DNA from: Dimorphilus gyrociliatus
Taxonomy: Eukaryota > Annelida > Polychaeta > Dinophilidae
NCBI GenBank assembly: GCA_904063045.1
Contig: CAJFCJ010000122.1
Span: 1-33,864 of the forward strand
DNA length: 33,864 bases
Direction: 5' to 3'
Part shown: positions 20,675 to 30,210 of the stretch, piece by piece
Numbering within the stretch: position 1 is the first letter of the stretch
How the letters are laid out: every line of letters starts with the position of its first letter
Translations under genes and position numbers: made by a program
The notes under the pieces: model-generated
What the model saw: only the letters and a program-made list of their open reading frames with translations
What the model was told of the DNA's origin: nothing
Databases searched by the model: none

Positions 20675-21309
20675 TGTACTGCTCTTGCTGGCAAAATCTA
20701 TGCGTTTGCAAGTTATAACAATACTGGTTCTACTCGAACCTTTAAACAAATGTTTAAATTAAAACGGTTTATTCGCAATAATAATACTTAAGCAAGTAAC
20801 AATATGAGAGTTCAATAGCAGAGTAGATAGTTTGTAAAAGCAGGTTGCCAAATTACCAAACTGTCTTCTAATGTTGAGGAGTAGATGGATGGTTCCAGTG
20901 GAGGTTGTTTCCAGATGATTTTCCCAGGTCCTTGGGTCCAGATGGAAGCTGCATGCCAAATGAGAATAATGAGGATTTATATACTTTGAGGTTTGTCTCT
21001 GACATCCAATCATCACTTTACAGTTGCCGAAATGTGTAGTTCATATTTATCTTTAGTAACAGGATGTTACAAGGTTCAACATTTAGGAAGGTTAATTGAA
21101 TTATAACTTGGCCACACCCTAGGTAAGTTAATTAAATTATAACTTGGCCAAACCTTTATTGGTAATTAAAGATGAGCCTTCAAGCTGACTAATCAGACTT
21201 ATGTTTGGCCAATGTTATAGCATTTTCTTGCGTAGGTTTTAAGATGTACATGTATATGTTGCATAAAATAATAGAGTTCAAGCATGTAAAATATAACCAA
21301 AGTTGTACA
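20675..21309 (-). repeat. 5' LTR of Gypsy element 2
   Basis: The 635-bp partner of 11982-12616, with about six substitutions and no indels between them. In element orientation it starts TGTACAACTTTGG and ends GCAGTACA. It carries the promoter (TATA-like box at 20976-20983) and an AATAAA signal (minus strand, 20768-20773). Confidence 0.95.
20976..20983 (-). promoter_or_regulatory. TATA-like box in the 5' LTR of Gypsy element 2
   Basis: The minus strand reads AAAGTATATAAATCC here, well placed in the LTR upstream of the AATAAA signal. The same box is in the 3' LTR. Confidence 0.5.
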
Positions 21310-21840
21310 CTACCATCCAGTTTTTAGAAAAGTTTGATTTATCCTCTAACAATAACATGGGAAATGGTTTTCAAGAATTTTCTGAAGGACTCAATTCCTC
21401 TTCTGACAGTTTAGAGCAAATCAATGTTTGAGAATTTTTGTTAAGGAACATGTAGACAAAATTAAAATTGACAGAACTCACATGAATCTTTCTTTGACGT
21501 CAATTATGAATTTTCTTTTGGTAAAAATTGCTGTGATTCTTCAAAATTGATTATTGGTTTGTAAACCAAGGTGGAAAGAGTTTCTAAAGAAGTCTACACT
21601 AAAAATTCCATTTCTGTTTTCAAAGTCTCAAAATGTTTCCTTATTCTGGAGAGATTGAAAAGTTTAACAAATTCACCTGCAATGATCATTACATAGAGAT
21701 GACTATTCATCATACAAATGAATATTTAATAGTTAATAACGAAAAGAAAAATCTCATCAAATTTTACATTTATGATGAAAAAAATGAAAATAATCAAACA
21801 ATTTTGAGAATATTTCCACAAATACAAGTAGTCAATTGAA
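21310..21840 (+). pseudogene. Sacsin-like coding fragment, right half, decayed
   Basis: Joining the outer edges of the LTR element (11981 to 21310) keeps the left sacsin-like frame open for another 40 codons, to a stop at 21429. After a shift near 21425, a second frame stays open to about 21547. A further shifted stretch, and then an open frame at 21633-21839, continue with similar composition. This suggests the right flank is the continuation of the interrupted sacsin-like sequence, already broken by indels. Continuity is seen in the reading frame; homology of this half to sacsin is inferred from position only. It ends about 60 bases before the MULE3 repeats. Confidence 0.5.
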
Positions 21841-21908
21841 AATTGAATTTGAATAAAACAAATATTTAACATTCCATTCTTTTTTTTCAGAATTATCAGT
21901 TCAACTTT

Positions 21909-22003
21909 GGGACATTTCAGCCCAGGACATTTCGGCCCACTTTAGGACATTTCGGCCCAGGACATTTTAGCCCACTTTAGGACATTTCGGCCCATTTTAG
22001 AGC
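21909..22003. repeat. Tandem repeat array at the 3' end of MULE3
   Basis: Five units of GGACATTTCGGCCCA, alternating between about 15 and 20 bp (the longer ones with a CTTTA or TTTTA tail). It is read as the terminal repeat of MULE3 by analogy with the arrays of MULE1 and MULE2. Confidence 0.75.
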
Positions 22004-22141
22004 ATTAATATTCAAGAATATAACTTTCCATTTTATGATGGATTATGTTTATTTTTTCAATAAGAAAGGAAACAATTTCAAAACAGTAAAAGAATGATAT
22101 AACATACAATAACAAAAATGCAGAGGAAGAAATGTTAACTT

Positions 22142-23934
22142 TTAAAAAATATTTAAATGTACAAGTCCATCCAATAATTCATCCAAACTCAGTTCTCTTT
22201 CTTCAAATTTACTCCACAACTGAAATATTTTGAATTGTAAATCTTGATACTTCTTCTTTTGTATCTTTCTTAACTTTTTCTCAGACAATAACTTTTCAAA
22301 GATCTCTACTAACTCAGCTTCTCTTCTTAATTCTTTTATGAGGGAATACAAGTTCTCATCCATGTTCAAGTTTTTGTTAAGCCTGGAATGCCATGCCTCA
22401 ACATGATTGTTTGTTCTCACAGCCAATTGATAGACAGACCAGAATTTAGGAGGCCAAATGCTGCTTTTAATAAATGTTTCTTCAATATAATCAAGCAAAT
22501 CTGAAAAGAATTTCTTTTCACAAAGTTCTTCTTTTATTTGAAAAAACTTTTGTTCAATAAATTTTGCTGGAAGATAGGCCAAACACATCAATTTTTGTAA
22601 CATTTTCCCTTTATATTCATTTTCTTTATAATCATTAATGTATCCAAGTTTCTAACAAAAAATTTTCTATGAATATTTAATTGTTTGCAGTATTGTTTAA
22701 TCTACCTGAATGTTTCTCAAAATTGCTTGCTTGAAATGAAAAGAGCATCCTTGAAGGTCAGAATTAGGAAACTGGTCTTTAAGTGCCATCCATATAGCCT
22801 TTTCAAAATCAAGAACACATTTCCTGGGTGTTTTATCATTCAGTAATTTTCTTATCTCCTGTGTTCATTTATAAGGAGTTAAATTAAAAGTGAATATCAT
22901 ATTGAAAAATTTCAAACCTGAAGAACAGCAATATAGCAGTTTTTCTTTTTGCTACTCATCAGAACATAAATCAATGGAACCTGCTGATATTCATCATGTT
23001 TTTTCAAGAATCCATGAAATGAAAAGAGTTGATAAAATGGATCTCTAACAACTTTAAAAGTTGCATCAATGAACCAAATTTTACAACATTCAAGTAATTC
23101 TATTTGATGATTTGTACCAAATATAATACATCGATTTTTCTTTTCTTTTATATTTTTCAATAAGAAATCCTTTGGAATTTCATCTAGATTTATTTCAAAG
23201 TGTAAATCTCTAGGATGCTTTGGTCTTCTATTCTCTTTATATCTGGAAGCTTTTCTTCTTAGTGATTCTAATTCTGGTAAGTCTTCAATATTATCTTTAA
23301 ATTTAAGAATAATATCTTCTGCTATTCTTTTACCAGTTTTGTCATTGTCACAATTTGCCATTTCTTTCAAATCCATTCTTGATTGAAGAACATTTTCCAG
23401 ATTTTTATACAACTTATGAAGATGGTTTCCATTTTTTACAATGAAATTTGATCCTTTTTGTATTATGTATGCAGGACAAGGATTTTTAGCATATCTTTGA
23501 GTACATCTCCAGGTAATTGAACTCTCAGTTTTTCTTTTCATGGAATATGAACAATTTTTGTGTAGAAGTAAGTCTTTACCTTTGGTACTTCCACCAACAA
23601 CAATTTTGAATTCATCTGTTTCAGTTTCCATAATGTTACACTGCTCATCCATCTCAAATGAAGTTTCATCACTGATGTCAACTTTCATATCTCTCATATT
23701 TTGCCTATTATCAGGAAGATTCACCTCTTTTTCAATATTTGGTGATTCAGTTGAATTAAAGTCAAAAGAGAGTCTCAGCTGTCAAAAATAATTTAGAGTG
23801 AGATATTAATATTTTTTAAGCATTGAAATTACCTGATTTGTGTTGCTTTCACTTGCATAATCCATTGAAGATTCCATATCAATATCACTTTCTTGAAGAA
23901 TTTCACTCTGATGATAATTATCTATTTTCTTCAT
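22142..23934 (-). CDS. MULE3 transposase (FLYWCH + MULE), intact, four exons
   Basis: Exons are 23833-23934, 22918-23778, 22706-22858 and 22142-22651. All three introns are GT-AG and in phase 0, giving an open frame of 541 codons with no stop. A FLYWCH zinc-binding domain lies near residues 85-150 (KGKDLLLHKN, WRC, CPAY, HLHKL). The MULE transposase core begins at about residue 235. The first Asp is in WFIDATFK, the second in KCVLDFEKA, and a Glu is in TNNHVEAWH, with SFHF between them (compare CxxH-type residues in MULEs). The protein would bind the terminal repeats and catalyse DNA transposition in the nucleus. It lacks the Cys/His finger exon of its two relatives. I chose the Met at 23934 because it opens the frame that splices correctly; an upstream exon cannot be excluded. 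Confidence 0.82.
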
Positions 23935-23935
23935 T

Positions 23936-24082
23936 TTTCAGTTTCTTTTCCAACTACAATTTCATCTGGAGTAACTCTTTGAAATGTATATTTAACTCCA
24001 CCAACAACAACACCATTTTCCTGTGTTCATAGAATACATTGCTAATAAAATGAATGAATCCCATGAACTCCTCGTCAGTAGC
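23936..24082 (-). pseudogene. Profilin-like fragment
   Basis: On the minus strand a stretch starting after a 3' splice-like site (CTTCTTACAG, ending near 24083) encodes ATDEEFMGFIHFISNVF. After a one-base shift it encodes GVVVGGVKYTFQR and DEIVVGK, up to a stop at about 23936. The GGVKYxFxR and following IxGK pattern resembles the middle of profilins, small actin-binding proteins. Only this middle piece is present. Its last bases overlap the start codon of MULE3. The call rests on a short motif match. Confidence 0.4.
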
Positions 24083-24159
24083 TGTAAGAAGTGTTTATTA
24101 TTAGTTGAATAGATTGGGAAAAAAAACAAGCACAAAATATTACTATTCTCTTACTTCAG

Positions 24160-24520
24160 TTTTGTGTATTTAATTTTTTGCTGACCCTCCAAACTTCAAA
24201 CATCCCATCTGATGTTAATAGTCCCCAAACCATTGTCTTAAGGCCTGCATCTACCTCCAACTCATTTAAAATCTTCCCTGCTGTCACCCTTTCCTTATTT
24301 TCTTAAGCCTCTTTACAATCCTATTCATTCTTGTTACATCTCTTTCTGTAAGTCTCTTTGGACAACCTCTATTCTCTGATTTGGGTGGCTTATATTTTAT
24401 AATATTGCTTATGGTAGACTTTGCCATTCTCAAAGCCCTTGCTGTTTCACTTACTTTTCCAAGTTCACCGTATTTCTGGATTATCAGGTTCCCAACATCT
24501 TTACCACATAACATAACTAT
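24160..24520 (-). pseudogene. Tc1-like transposase remnant, internally deleted
   Basis: The minus strand encodes a helix-turn-helix region (KYGELGKVSETARALRMAKS, then RGCPKRLTERDVTRMNRIVK), as in the DNA-binding half of Tc1 transposases. A one-base shift near 24300 leads to VTAGKILNELEVD. That runs directly into MVWGLLTSDG, a motif that normally lies far downstream in the catalytic half. Most of the catalytic domain is therefore deleted and the fragment is inactive. No terminal repeats were identified. Confidence 0.7.
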
Positions 24521-24884
24521 ATGAATGATATAAAAATTATAAAATGTAGGTAAAATAGACAAAAAGTAAAGAATTTAACTTTAAAAATTAAATTTGTCTA
24601 AAAAATTTACTGTTTAAGATGTCTATTTAAATGCAAATCTGGATGTCCAATCAATTTTGATTTATGGCCAAGTAAAAAAAATTAAAATTACTAAAAACTT
24701 CTATCTGTTAACATTAACAAATATGATGATTTTCTCTATTACCTTTTAGTATTTACATTAAATTAACTCTTTTCTCATGGGAATTTACACAAAAACAACA
24801 AATTTAAAACAAAGATAACATTTTTGGATTGTTATCAAAATTGGCCTATTAAAATTTGTGGTGTTTGGATTCTTTAGTCATTTA

Positions 24885-25150
24885 CTTTATGCATCTTGTA
24901 AAAATCTGCACAAGAAAATGCAATAACATTTGGCCAAACATAAATGTTGATTAGCCATTCTGAAGGTTCATCTTTAATTGCCAGTTAAGGTTTTGCCAAT
25001 TTATAATTCAATAAGCCTTCCTAAATGTTGAACTTATAACATCCTTTTATTAAAGATATACTGTATATAAGCTAGACAGTTTGGCAGTTGTAAAGTGATG
25101 ATTGGATATAAGAAGCAATTCACAAAGTATATAAGTTCTCATTACAAGAC
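24885..25150 (+). repeat. Diverged LTR copy related to element 2, plus orientation
   Basis: Blocks such as CAAGAAAATGCAATAACA, GGCCAAACATAA, CCTTCCTAAATGTTGAAC and GTAAAGTGATGATTGGAT follow the same order as in the LTR of element 2, with many substitutions and small indels. It is an old, incomplete copy in the opposite orientation to element 2. The 300 bases to its left (24560-24880) hold nothing recognisable. Confidence 0.75.
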
Positions 25151-25355
25151 ATTACATGTTCTTTAGGAGAAGGGTTCTGGGTGTCTCTATTAGTTTTCCT
25201 TGCAACTGTATCAGGTCTTGATTTAAAATATTTACTGTGTAACATCAATTGATTTGGACACCTTAGTACAATTAGATATTTGAGATTGTGGCCATAGAGA
25301 GGTATTTTAAGCATCTTTTCTGTATTCTAATATTGAAAAAGATAAAATATCTTAT

Positions 25356-25470
25356 TGTACAACTTTGGTTATATTTTACATGCTTGAACTCTATTATTTT
25401 ATGCAACATATACATGTACATCTTAAAACCTACTCAAGAAAATGCTATAACATTGGCCAAACATAAGTCT
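25356..25470 (+). repeat. Truncated LTR start related to element 2
   Basis: The 115 bases from TGTACAACTTTGG to ACATAAGTCT are nearly identical to the first 115 bases of the element-2 LTR, then identity stops. This is a recent but truncated copy. The 205 bases between it and the older LTR copy are unassigned. Confidence 0.88.
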
Positions 25471-25479
25471 TTTTCCTTG

Positions 25480-25910
25480 TTTGAATTGTAGAATTGATTG
25501 AATTTGGTTGATATTTGTAATAAGCAAATCGTTTACTGAGAAACACAGGCAGAAAGAAAGCGCAACACAGGCCTATCCATGATGCAATCACGGTTGTCTT
25601 TACCCTTTTCGAAGTGAGAATTTCACTAGAAAAGATATAAATGCTTTGTAAAAATAGAAACATACAATGAAAACTTACTTTGTTGGATGTTTAGGTGAAA
25701 AGTAGCAATCTATAAACATCATCATGATGCTCAATATTGAAATTGTACCAGTTATTGTAAAGCCAACAGCCGAAAATAATATCACTAGATAACTCTTCAG
25801 TAAATCAATCCTTATAAATGGTCGACTATCTTCAATTGCAGGTGTTTCCAATCGCGAATTAAATAACCTAATAAATGATTCTCTACAGGAACAAGACGAA
25901 CACGTATAGC
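25480..25910 (-). CDS. Host membrane-protein exons (DEG/ENaC-like pore segment possible)
   Basis: Two minus-strand coding stretches are visible. The upper one (about 25675-25910) encodes YTCSSCSC, then SFIRL, then a transmembrane segment ending GTISILSIMMMFIDCYF, and stops at a 5' splice-like GTAAGT. The lower one, after a 3' splice-like site (TTTTCTAG, near 25627), encodes EILTSKRVKTTVIASW and a second hydrophobic segment. A Cys-rich stretch followed by a helix ending in GxSxLS-like residues and YF recalls the end of DEG/ENaC channels. Key residues of that family are missing, so I hold this loosely. A related CSC-SFIRL stretch occurs at about 27590-27630. There is a stop upstream of the Cys stretch, so this may be a fragment. 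Confidence 0.35.
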
Positions 25911-25919
25911 TTAGTAGGC

Positions 25920-26385
25920 GTTAAAGGATTGGTGAACGAAGAACATAAAACGACGCGGATCTGTATAGTATCTCTATCATTTCCTTCTTGTCTTTTGCAA
26001 TAGAAAACGAACACTGGAGCCACCTGACGGATTTTGTGAGAACTGTTTCTTTCTGGATAACAGAGTACTATTATTCAGAATTAATAAATCAATTAATACT
26101 TTGAAAGAGAAGATTCAAGAAAATTGAAAGAAATATGGAAATTAACGGTGAAATGATCTTACAAACAAAATCCTTTAAACATTGTCAATATTTAATGAGA
26201 TATTGAGCAGTATTTAACATTATAAACAATTAAATCTGTGGAAAAATGAGAAATCGTTAATTATAAGCTTGTTTTCTCTCTCTCTCTCTCTCTCTTTATC
26301 TAAAAAACAAGATTAAACCAATGCAACAATGAAAAATTAATCTGTATTGACATCGCTTAAGTAATCATTTCAAATATTCATGTTT
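25920..26385. other. No gene recognised; contains a (TC)n microsatellite
   Basis: The stretch between the two groups of host exons has no open frame or motif that I can support. A simple (TC)n repeat of about 22 bases lies at 26275-26296. Confidence 0.6.
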
Positions 26386-27995
26386 TTATAATAATTTTGT
26401 TATATGAGTTATAGATATTATTGAGTTTGTCAGATATACTTTGATTATCAAATATGCTGATTGGCATCGAAATAGATATACACTACTCGAGATTTGCAAA
26501 CTATAGCTTGTACTATCATATTGGCAAATTTCCAACAGATTATCTCTCTTTCCAAGAACAATTACTGTATTTTCGTCAATATTCTCTCCTATTATTCCAA
26601 TTCCACTAACAAACTCATATGAAGAATAATGGATATTTGTCATTGAATTTTCCGACGCCAAACAACTCATTGGATTCTTCAGCAAAACTAAGACGAAATA
26701 AATTTTGTTTGACAAACAAACAAATGAAAACTAAATATATTTCTGTTAAACTTACTTAAAAGCCCGTAAAGGGAATAAACATAATTTCCAATGTCGTCTA
26801 TCCGTATTGTTGAAAGAGCTGTAATGATTATTTCACGAACAATCATTTCAGGGAATTGGTTGCACATCACGTGATTAAATTTTCGAAAGTCTATGTTGGA
26901 TTCGTAGATACGATTACCAATTGAGATGAGTTTAATTTTAATCGTCTCATTCCTGATTCTGATCCCAAGACACGATCTATAAAATATTTTCATCCTTTTG
27001 ATTGTAAAATTTAACAAAATGATCCAACAAACCCTGAATACAAAGTAGATTTAGAATTGTTGACGGTTCAATCTTTATTGTTAAATGACTATCTTCCAGT
27101 AATGTAACGCTGTTGTTACTTTTTACAAATTCGTCCCTAAACAAAGAATAGATTACAAATAAATTGTTGTGTTTGTAAGATGTCACGTGATAATTTTTTT
27201 CTGTCAGAAGAGGATATAGAAGACTATTATCATCAATGTCTTTCTTGTAAATATATATATTCGATATTTTCAAGTAATTTCCAGTATATAATTTTGCAAA
27301 TGATAAAAATGTTACGTATCTTCCAATACCGTAAGTTATCCTTCTCACTAGATGAGTTTTCAAAGATGACTGATAGGGATTAGAAATTTGGCCTATCAGT
27401 CTCGAGGGTGTTATACCGCCATAAGTTCATATTTTATGTAAATGGCAATGTTACGAATATTCTCATCTGAAAATTTTGTTCCAATTGGAAGTTCCGGAAG
27501 TAGCAAAAAGAGAAGAGAAACCTGATTTGTTGAAAATTATTCCTCTAACTCTTATATCTGTTACAGCGAGAAATGAACTTTGATATTTAATCAACCTTAT
27601 AAATGATCCTTGACAAGAGCAAATTTTACAAGTGTAACTACTAGGATTCATTTCCGGTTCTGATGGAATATGTCCTAATTGAATGAAACACAATTCATTG
27701 TAATCTTCTAATGCCTTTTCCGCATAAACTTTAAAATTTTTCAAATAATCTACCAAGGAAAATGTCTATAAGTAAAATAAAAAGCCAGGATAAGAGATGA
27801 TAATCTTGTATACCCGAATTAACTCTATTCCAGAAGCAAATTTCACTGATAAGATATTCATTTCCCAAATCAGAGTTGAACTCATCCTGGGAAAAATTAC
27901 CGTTGCTACCTGCCTCGGATGTTGTAGCAAATTTAGCTAAATACAAATCAGATTTGGTTGAAGATTTAAAAGCAGGGCGTTCGCTTGAACAGAGC
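26386..27995 (-). CDS. Multi-exon host gene of unrecognised family, C-terminal part
   Basis: Coding exons with plausible GT-AG borders are about 27814-27995, 27535-27749, 27418-27470, 27030-27370, 26757-27010 and 26386-26692. Introns are about 40-70 bases. Most joins keep the frame; the join near 27010-27030 does not resolve cleanly. The protein has a Cys cluster (YTCKICSC, about 27620-27645), a stretch with alternating hydrophobic residues (FAKLYTGNYLKISNIYIY, about 27240-27300), and a final part with two Cys and a beta-like C-terminus (LLEICQY, YLFRCQSAYLIIKVYL). The last features are faintly like F5/8-type C or fucolectin domains. That is only a guess. The stop at 26386 looks like the true end. 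Confidence 0.45.
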
Positions 27996-28216
27996 CTGAA
28001 ATATTCAATATTTTTGAATTCATTTAGATATTCAAACGATAAAAAGAGGCTTTAGAATTTTGGGTAAAAGTCAAAGAAATCAATATATTATTATTTCGTG
28101 TTGAAATGAATTTTTTATTGATCAAACTGAGATATTAACTGCGTCAGTGCTCTATTGTGCATTGTAGGAGAAGTTTTAAGGTTGGATAATAACAATAGAA
28201 AATAGGCAATGGAGAC

Positions 28217-28620
28217 TTAAACACAGGTGTCAGTTAGGTTATTAGTGGCTGAAGTAAATCCCAAAATATGAAATGTTCCTGAATAGGAACCTTTTAGAAA
28301 GCACGTTGTACCTCCATTGAAATAGTCAATTCCCCTGAAAAATAGAAAACAATAATAGCAATTATAGAACAGTTCAAATTTGAAAGATTCTACAAACTGG
28401 CATTTATCAAATGAACTGCACACTTGTAAACATTCGTCAAATGATATTACTTTAGAATCTGATCCCCATAATGGATAAATAATGGGATTATTGGGAAATA
28501 CAACAGCATCTTCATGTAGTTTATAGAGAACATCTATATTTTTATTATACTGATTTTTAATGATCATTTTTCCAAAAATAGATAGAACTACATACTCAAA
28601 TTTTCCACTGATATTATAAG
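28217..28620 (-). CDS. PAN/apple-like exon(s) of a host gene
   Basis: The open minus-strand frame encodes ISFDECLQVCSSFDKCQF, followed later by GGTTCFLKGSYSGTFHILGF. The spacing of Cys residues and the CFLK motif near the end fit PAN/apple domains, extracellular protein- or carbohydrate-binding modules. The 59 bases between CQF and GGTTC look like a short intron (GTAGAA...TTTTCAG), but the frame does not join cleanly if it is removed. The frame is also open through an in-frame stop boundary with the hydrophobic exon at 28628-28882. It is probably part of the same gene as 26386-27995. Confidence 0.45.
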
Positions 28621-28627
28621 ATTCAGG

Positions 28628-28882
28628 TTAAGGAAGATTGTTGTAATCTTGACAAACTCCATAGTTTCTTATGATTGAAGAAATACGTTGATGAATTGAT
28701 GTAATGACAACTAAATATCCATAAATTGCTGTTATTCTCACAAAAAAGTTGGTCAATGTACTATTATTACTCTTAAAAGGGAAATAGAGCAATATAACAA
28801 TATTTGAAAATGTTCCAATGATTGAACAGGGTACTGTAAACATTAAAATCCTTTTTGATATATTATCCATTAGGTTTCGCAA
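28628..28882 (-). CDS. N-terminal membrane segment exon, host gene
   Basis: Starting at a Met, the 84 residues contain one or two hydrophobic helices (MFTVPCSIIGTFSNIVILLY and FFVRITAIYGYLVVIT) after a short basic N-terminus. They then end in a stop. The stop is in the same frame as the PAN-like exon that follows on the same strand. The piece may be the signal-anchor of that gene with a disabling stop, or a fragment of a multi-span receptor. I do not recognise the family. Confidence 0.35.
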   Translation of the reverse strand: MRNLMDNISKRILMFTVPCSIIGTFSNIVILLYFPFKSNNSTLTNFFVRITAIYGYLVVITSIHQRISSIIRNYGVCQDYNNLP

Positions 28883-30003
28883 ATTTCAATTTAGATTAGA
28901 ATTATACGTTTCGTTTTCTTCTTGTTTCCAAACAATTCAAACCATGTTTTGATAGAGAAATGCTAACATTTTCACTTCTTCAACAAACAAGTAGAGGCCC
29001 TAGCCAATAGATGGCGACACTTACATTCAAGTCAACTCGCCCAAAAGTAAATGTATAAATCAGACCAACATGTTCACAGGGATAATATAGGCTCTATTAT
29101 GTCCACACCAAGAATTACCATTCAGGCTGGAAGAGTAACTGATGAGAAACAAATATTTTTTTTAAAAGGGTAACAACTGCCAATAAAGAGAATGATGGTA
29201 GGGTCCTATATTCACAAACAAAAATCTTAGTATTCATGTTAATCTTTTTCATCATAAAAATGACTCCTCAATCGGCAAAACCAGTCTATTTTGGAAAAGT
29301 TGACGCCTATGGAAAGAATTTTGGAAAATTTTACGAAATAGTTAAATATACAATTTTTACAGGCCTATTACACTTTACCAATAACAGTTATGACTTTTAT
29401 ATTTATCTTCATCTAAATGGTAAAAAGTTTAGAAATGTTTTCTTTAAGATCATCTGTTGCAGGTGGAACCAGAAAGGACTAACACCAATCACTTCCTCTT
29501 TAATTGTTAAAAGTGGTTGAGTTCTATATGATTCTGAGTAAACAGGATAATAAATCTTGAACCATTCAAAAGACCTCCACACCAATAAAACATTCTAATG
29601 TATAAACTCGCTCAAACAGGACAAGCATTTCCTTTTGTTATTCAAAACCTATATAAAGCTGTTCAGCTTAGTGATATGGCTCTTTAGGTGTTATATATAA
29701 CATTTATTCAATACACTCTATTTGGAAAATGCTGGTATTTCATTTATACTCTTTGGTGAACATTCACTGTGTAGGGAAACCTATGGAAAAAAGCTTTGTT
29801 CTACTTTAACAAGAACCCTGAAAATTGGGCAATGAGATGGATGATATAACAGGGAAAGTTATGGTAACCATTGCAGTTGGATTCCGTGAACAATCCTCTT
29901 TCACTAATTTGAATACCAATCCGAGTAAATAGCAGCTATGCTCAAATAATTGTCATGTGAACTAGTAAAATCGCAATATATAGATTTTGGTTATTTTTAA
30001 GAG
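28883..30003. other. Intergenic; no supported gene
   Basis: One 94-codon plus-strand open frame (29236-29520) is present but has no recognisable motif. A TATAAA box at about 29650 with an initiator-like TTCAGC follows, but nothing coding is seen downstream. I see no repeats of note. Confidence 0.5.
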
Positions 30004-30210
30004 GGGATCGACAGAAAACGTCCACAAATGAGAAATTTCAAGACTAGATTTTGGATTGAGAAACGGTTAGGAAGAAGAAGACAGCAACTGATTCGTACTT
30101 AGGAGGGTCTCCTCTAAGGGTTAGGGATAATACAAAAGGTTAGGTACAGCCAAGGGCTGGGTTAGGGTTAGGGTAAAAGCACTGATTTGTGGACCTTTTC
30201 TGTCGCATCC
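30004..30210. mobile_element. 207-bp non-autonomous MULE-like MITE with 9-bp target duplication
   Basis: The element starts GGGATCGACAGAAAACGTCC and ends, inverted, with GGACCTTTTCTGTCGCATCC, giving imperfect terminal inverted repeats of about 28 bp. It is flanked by perfect 9-bp direct repeats, TTTTAAGAG, at 29995-30003 and 30211-30219. A 9-bp duplication is typical of MULEs. The terminal motif TGTGGACCTTTTCT resembles the MULE2 unit TGTGGACGTTTTCT. No coding capacity. It contains a telomere-like GGGTTAGGGTTAGGGT at 30159-30174. Confidence 0.8.
30159..30174 (+). repeat. Short interstitial telomere-like repeat
   Basis: GGGTTAGGGTTAGGGT, about two and a half TTAGGG units, with further degenerate GGTTAGG units at 30117-30145. 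It lies inside the MITE. Confidence 0.7.

Larger units (their letters stand above)
11982..21309 (-). mobile_element. Complete Gypsy-type element 2 with Env and two proteases (9.3 kb)
   Basis: Two direct 635-bp LTRs flank an internal region that reads on the minus strand: primer-binding site, Gag, retropepsin, RT, RNase H, integrase with GPY/F, a second retropepsin-like domain, an acidic region, Env and a polypurine tract. The LTRs differ at only about six positions with no indels, so the insertion is recent. The internal genes nevertheless carry about a dozen frameshifts. No target-site duplication is visible at the outer edges (TATAT on the left, CTACC on the right). The element splits a sacsin-like coding fragment. 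Confidence 0.95.
21903..23934 (-). mobile_element. MULE3: Mutator-like DNA transposon, minus strand
   Basis: An intact-looking transposase gene (22142-23934) is followed, in its own 3' direction, by a short tandem-repeat array (21903-22003), in the same arrangement as MULE1 and MULE2. No matching inverted array is seen to the right of 23934. The right end is therefore undefined or lost, and a profilin-like scrap begins there. Confidence 0.65.

Noticed and set aside
25120-25314. Minus-strand 64-codon frame between the two LTR relics
   Set aside because: It has a hint of a transposon-derived sequence but no motif that could be assigned.
29236-29520. Plus-strand 94-codon open frame
   Set aside because: No recognised motif, no partner exons with convincing frame, and composition like the surrounding AT-rich DNA. 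It stays unannotated except as intergenic content.
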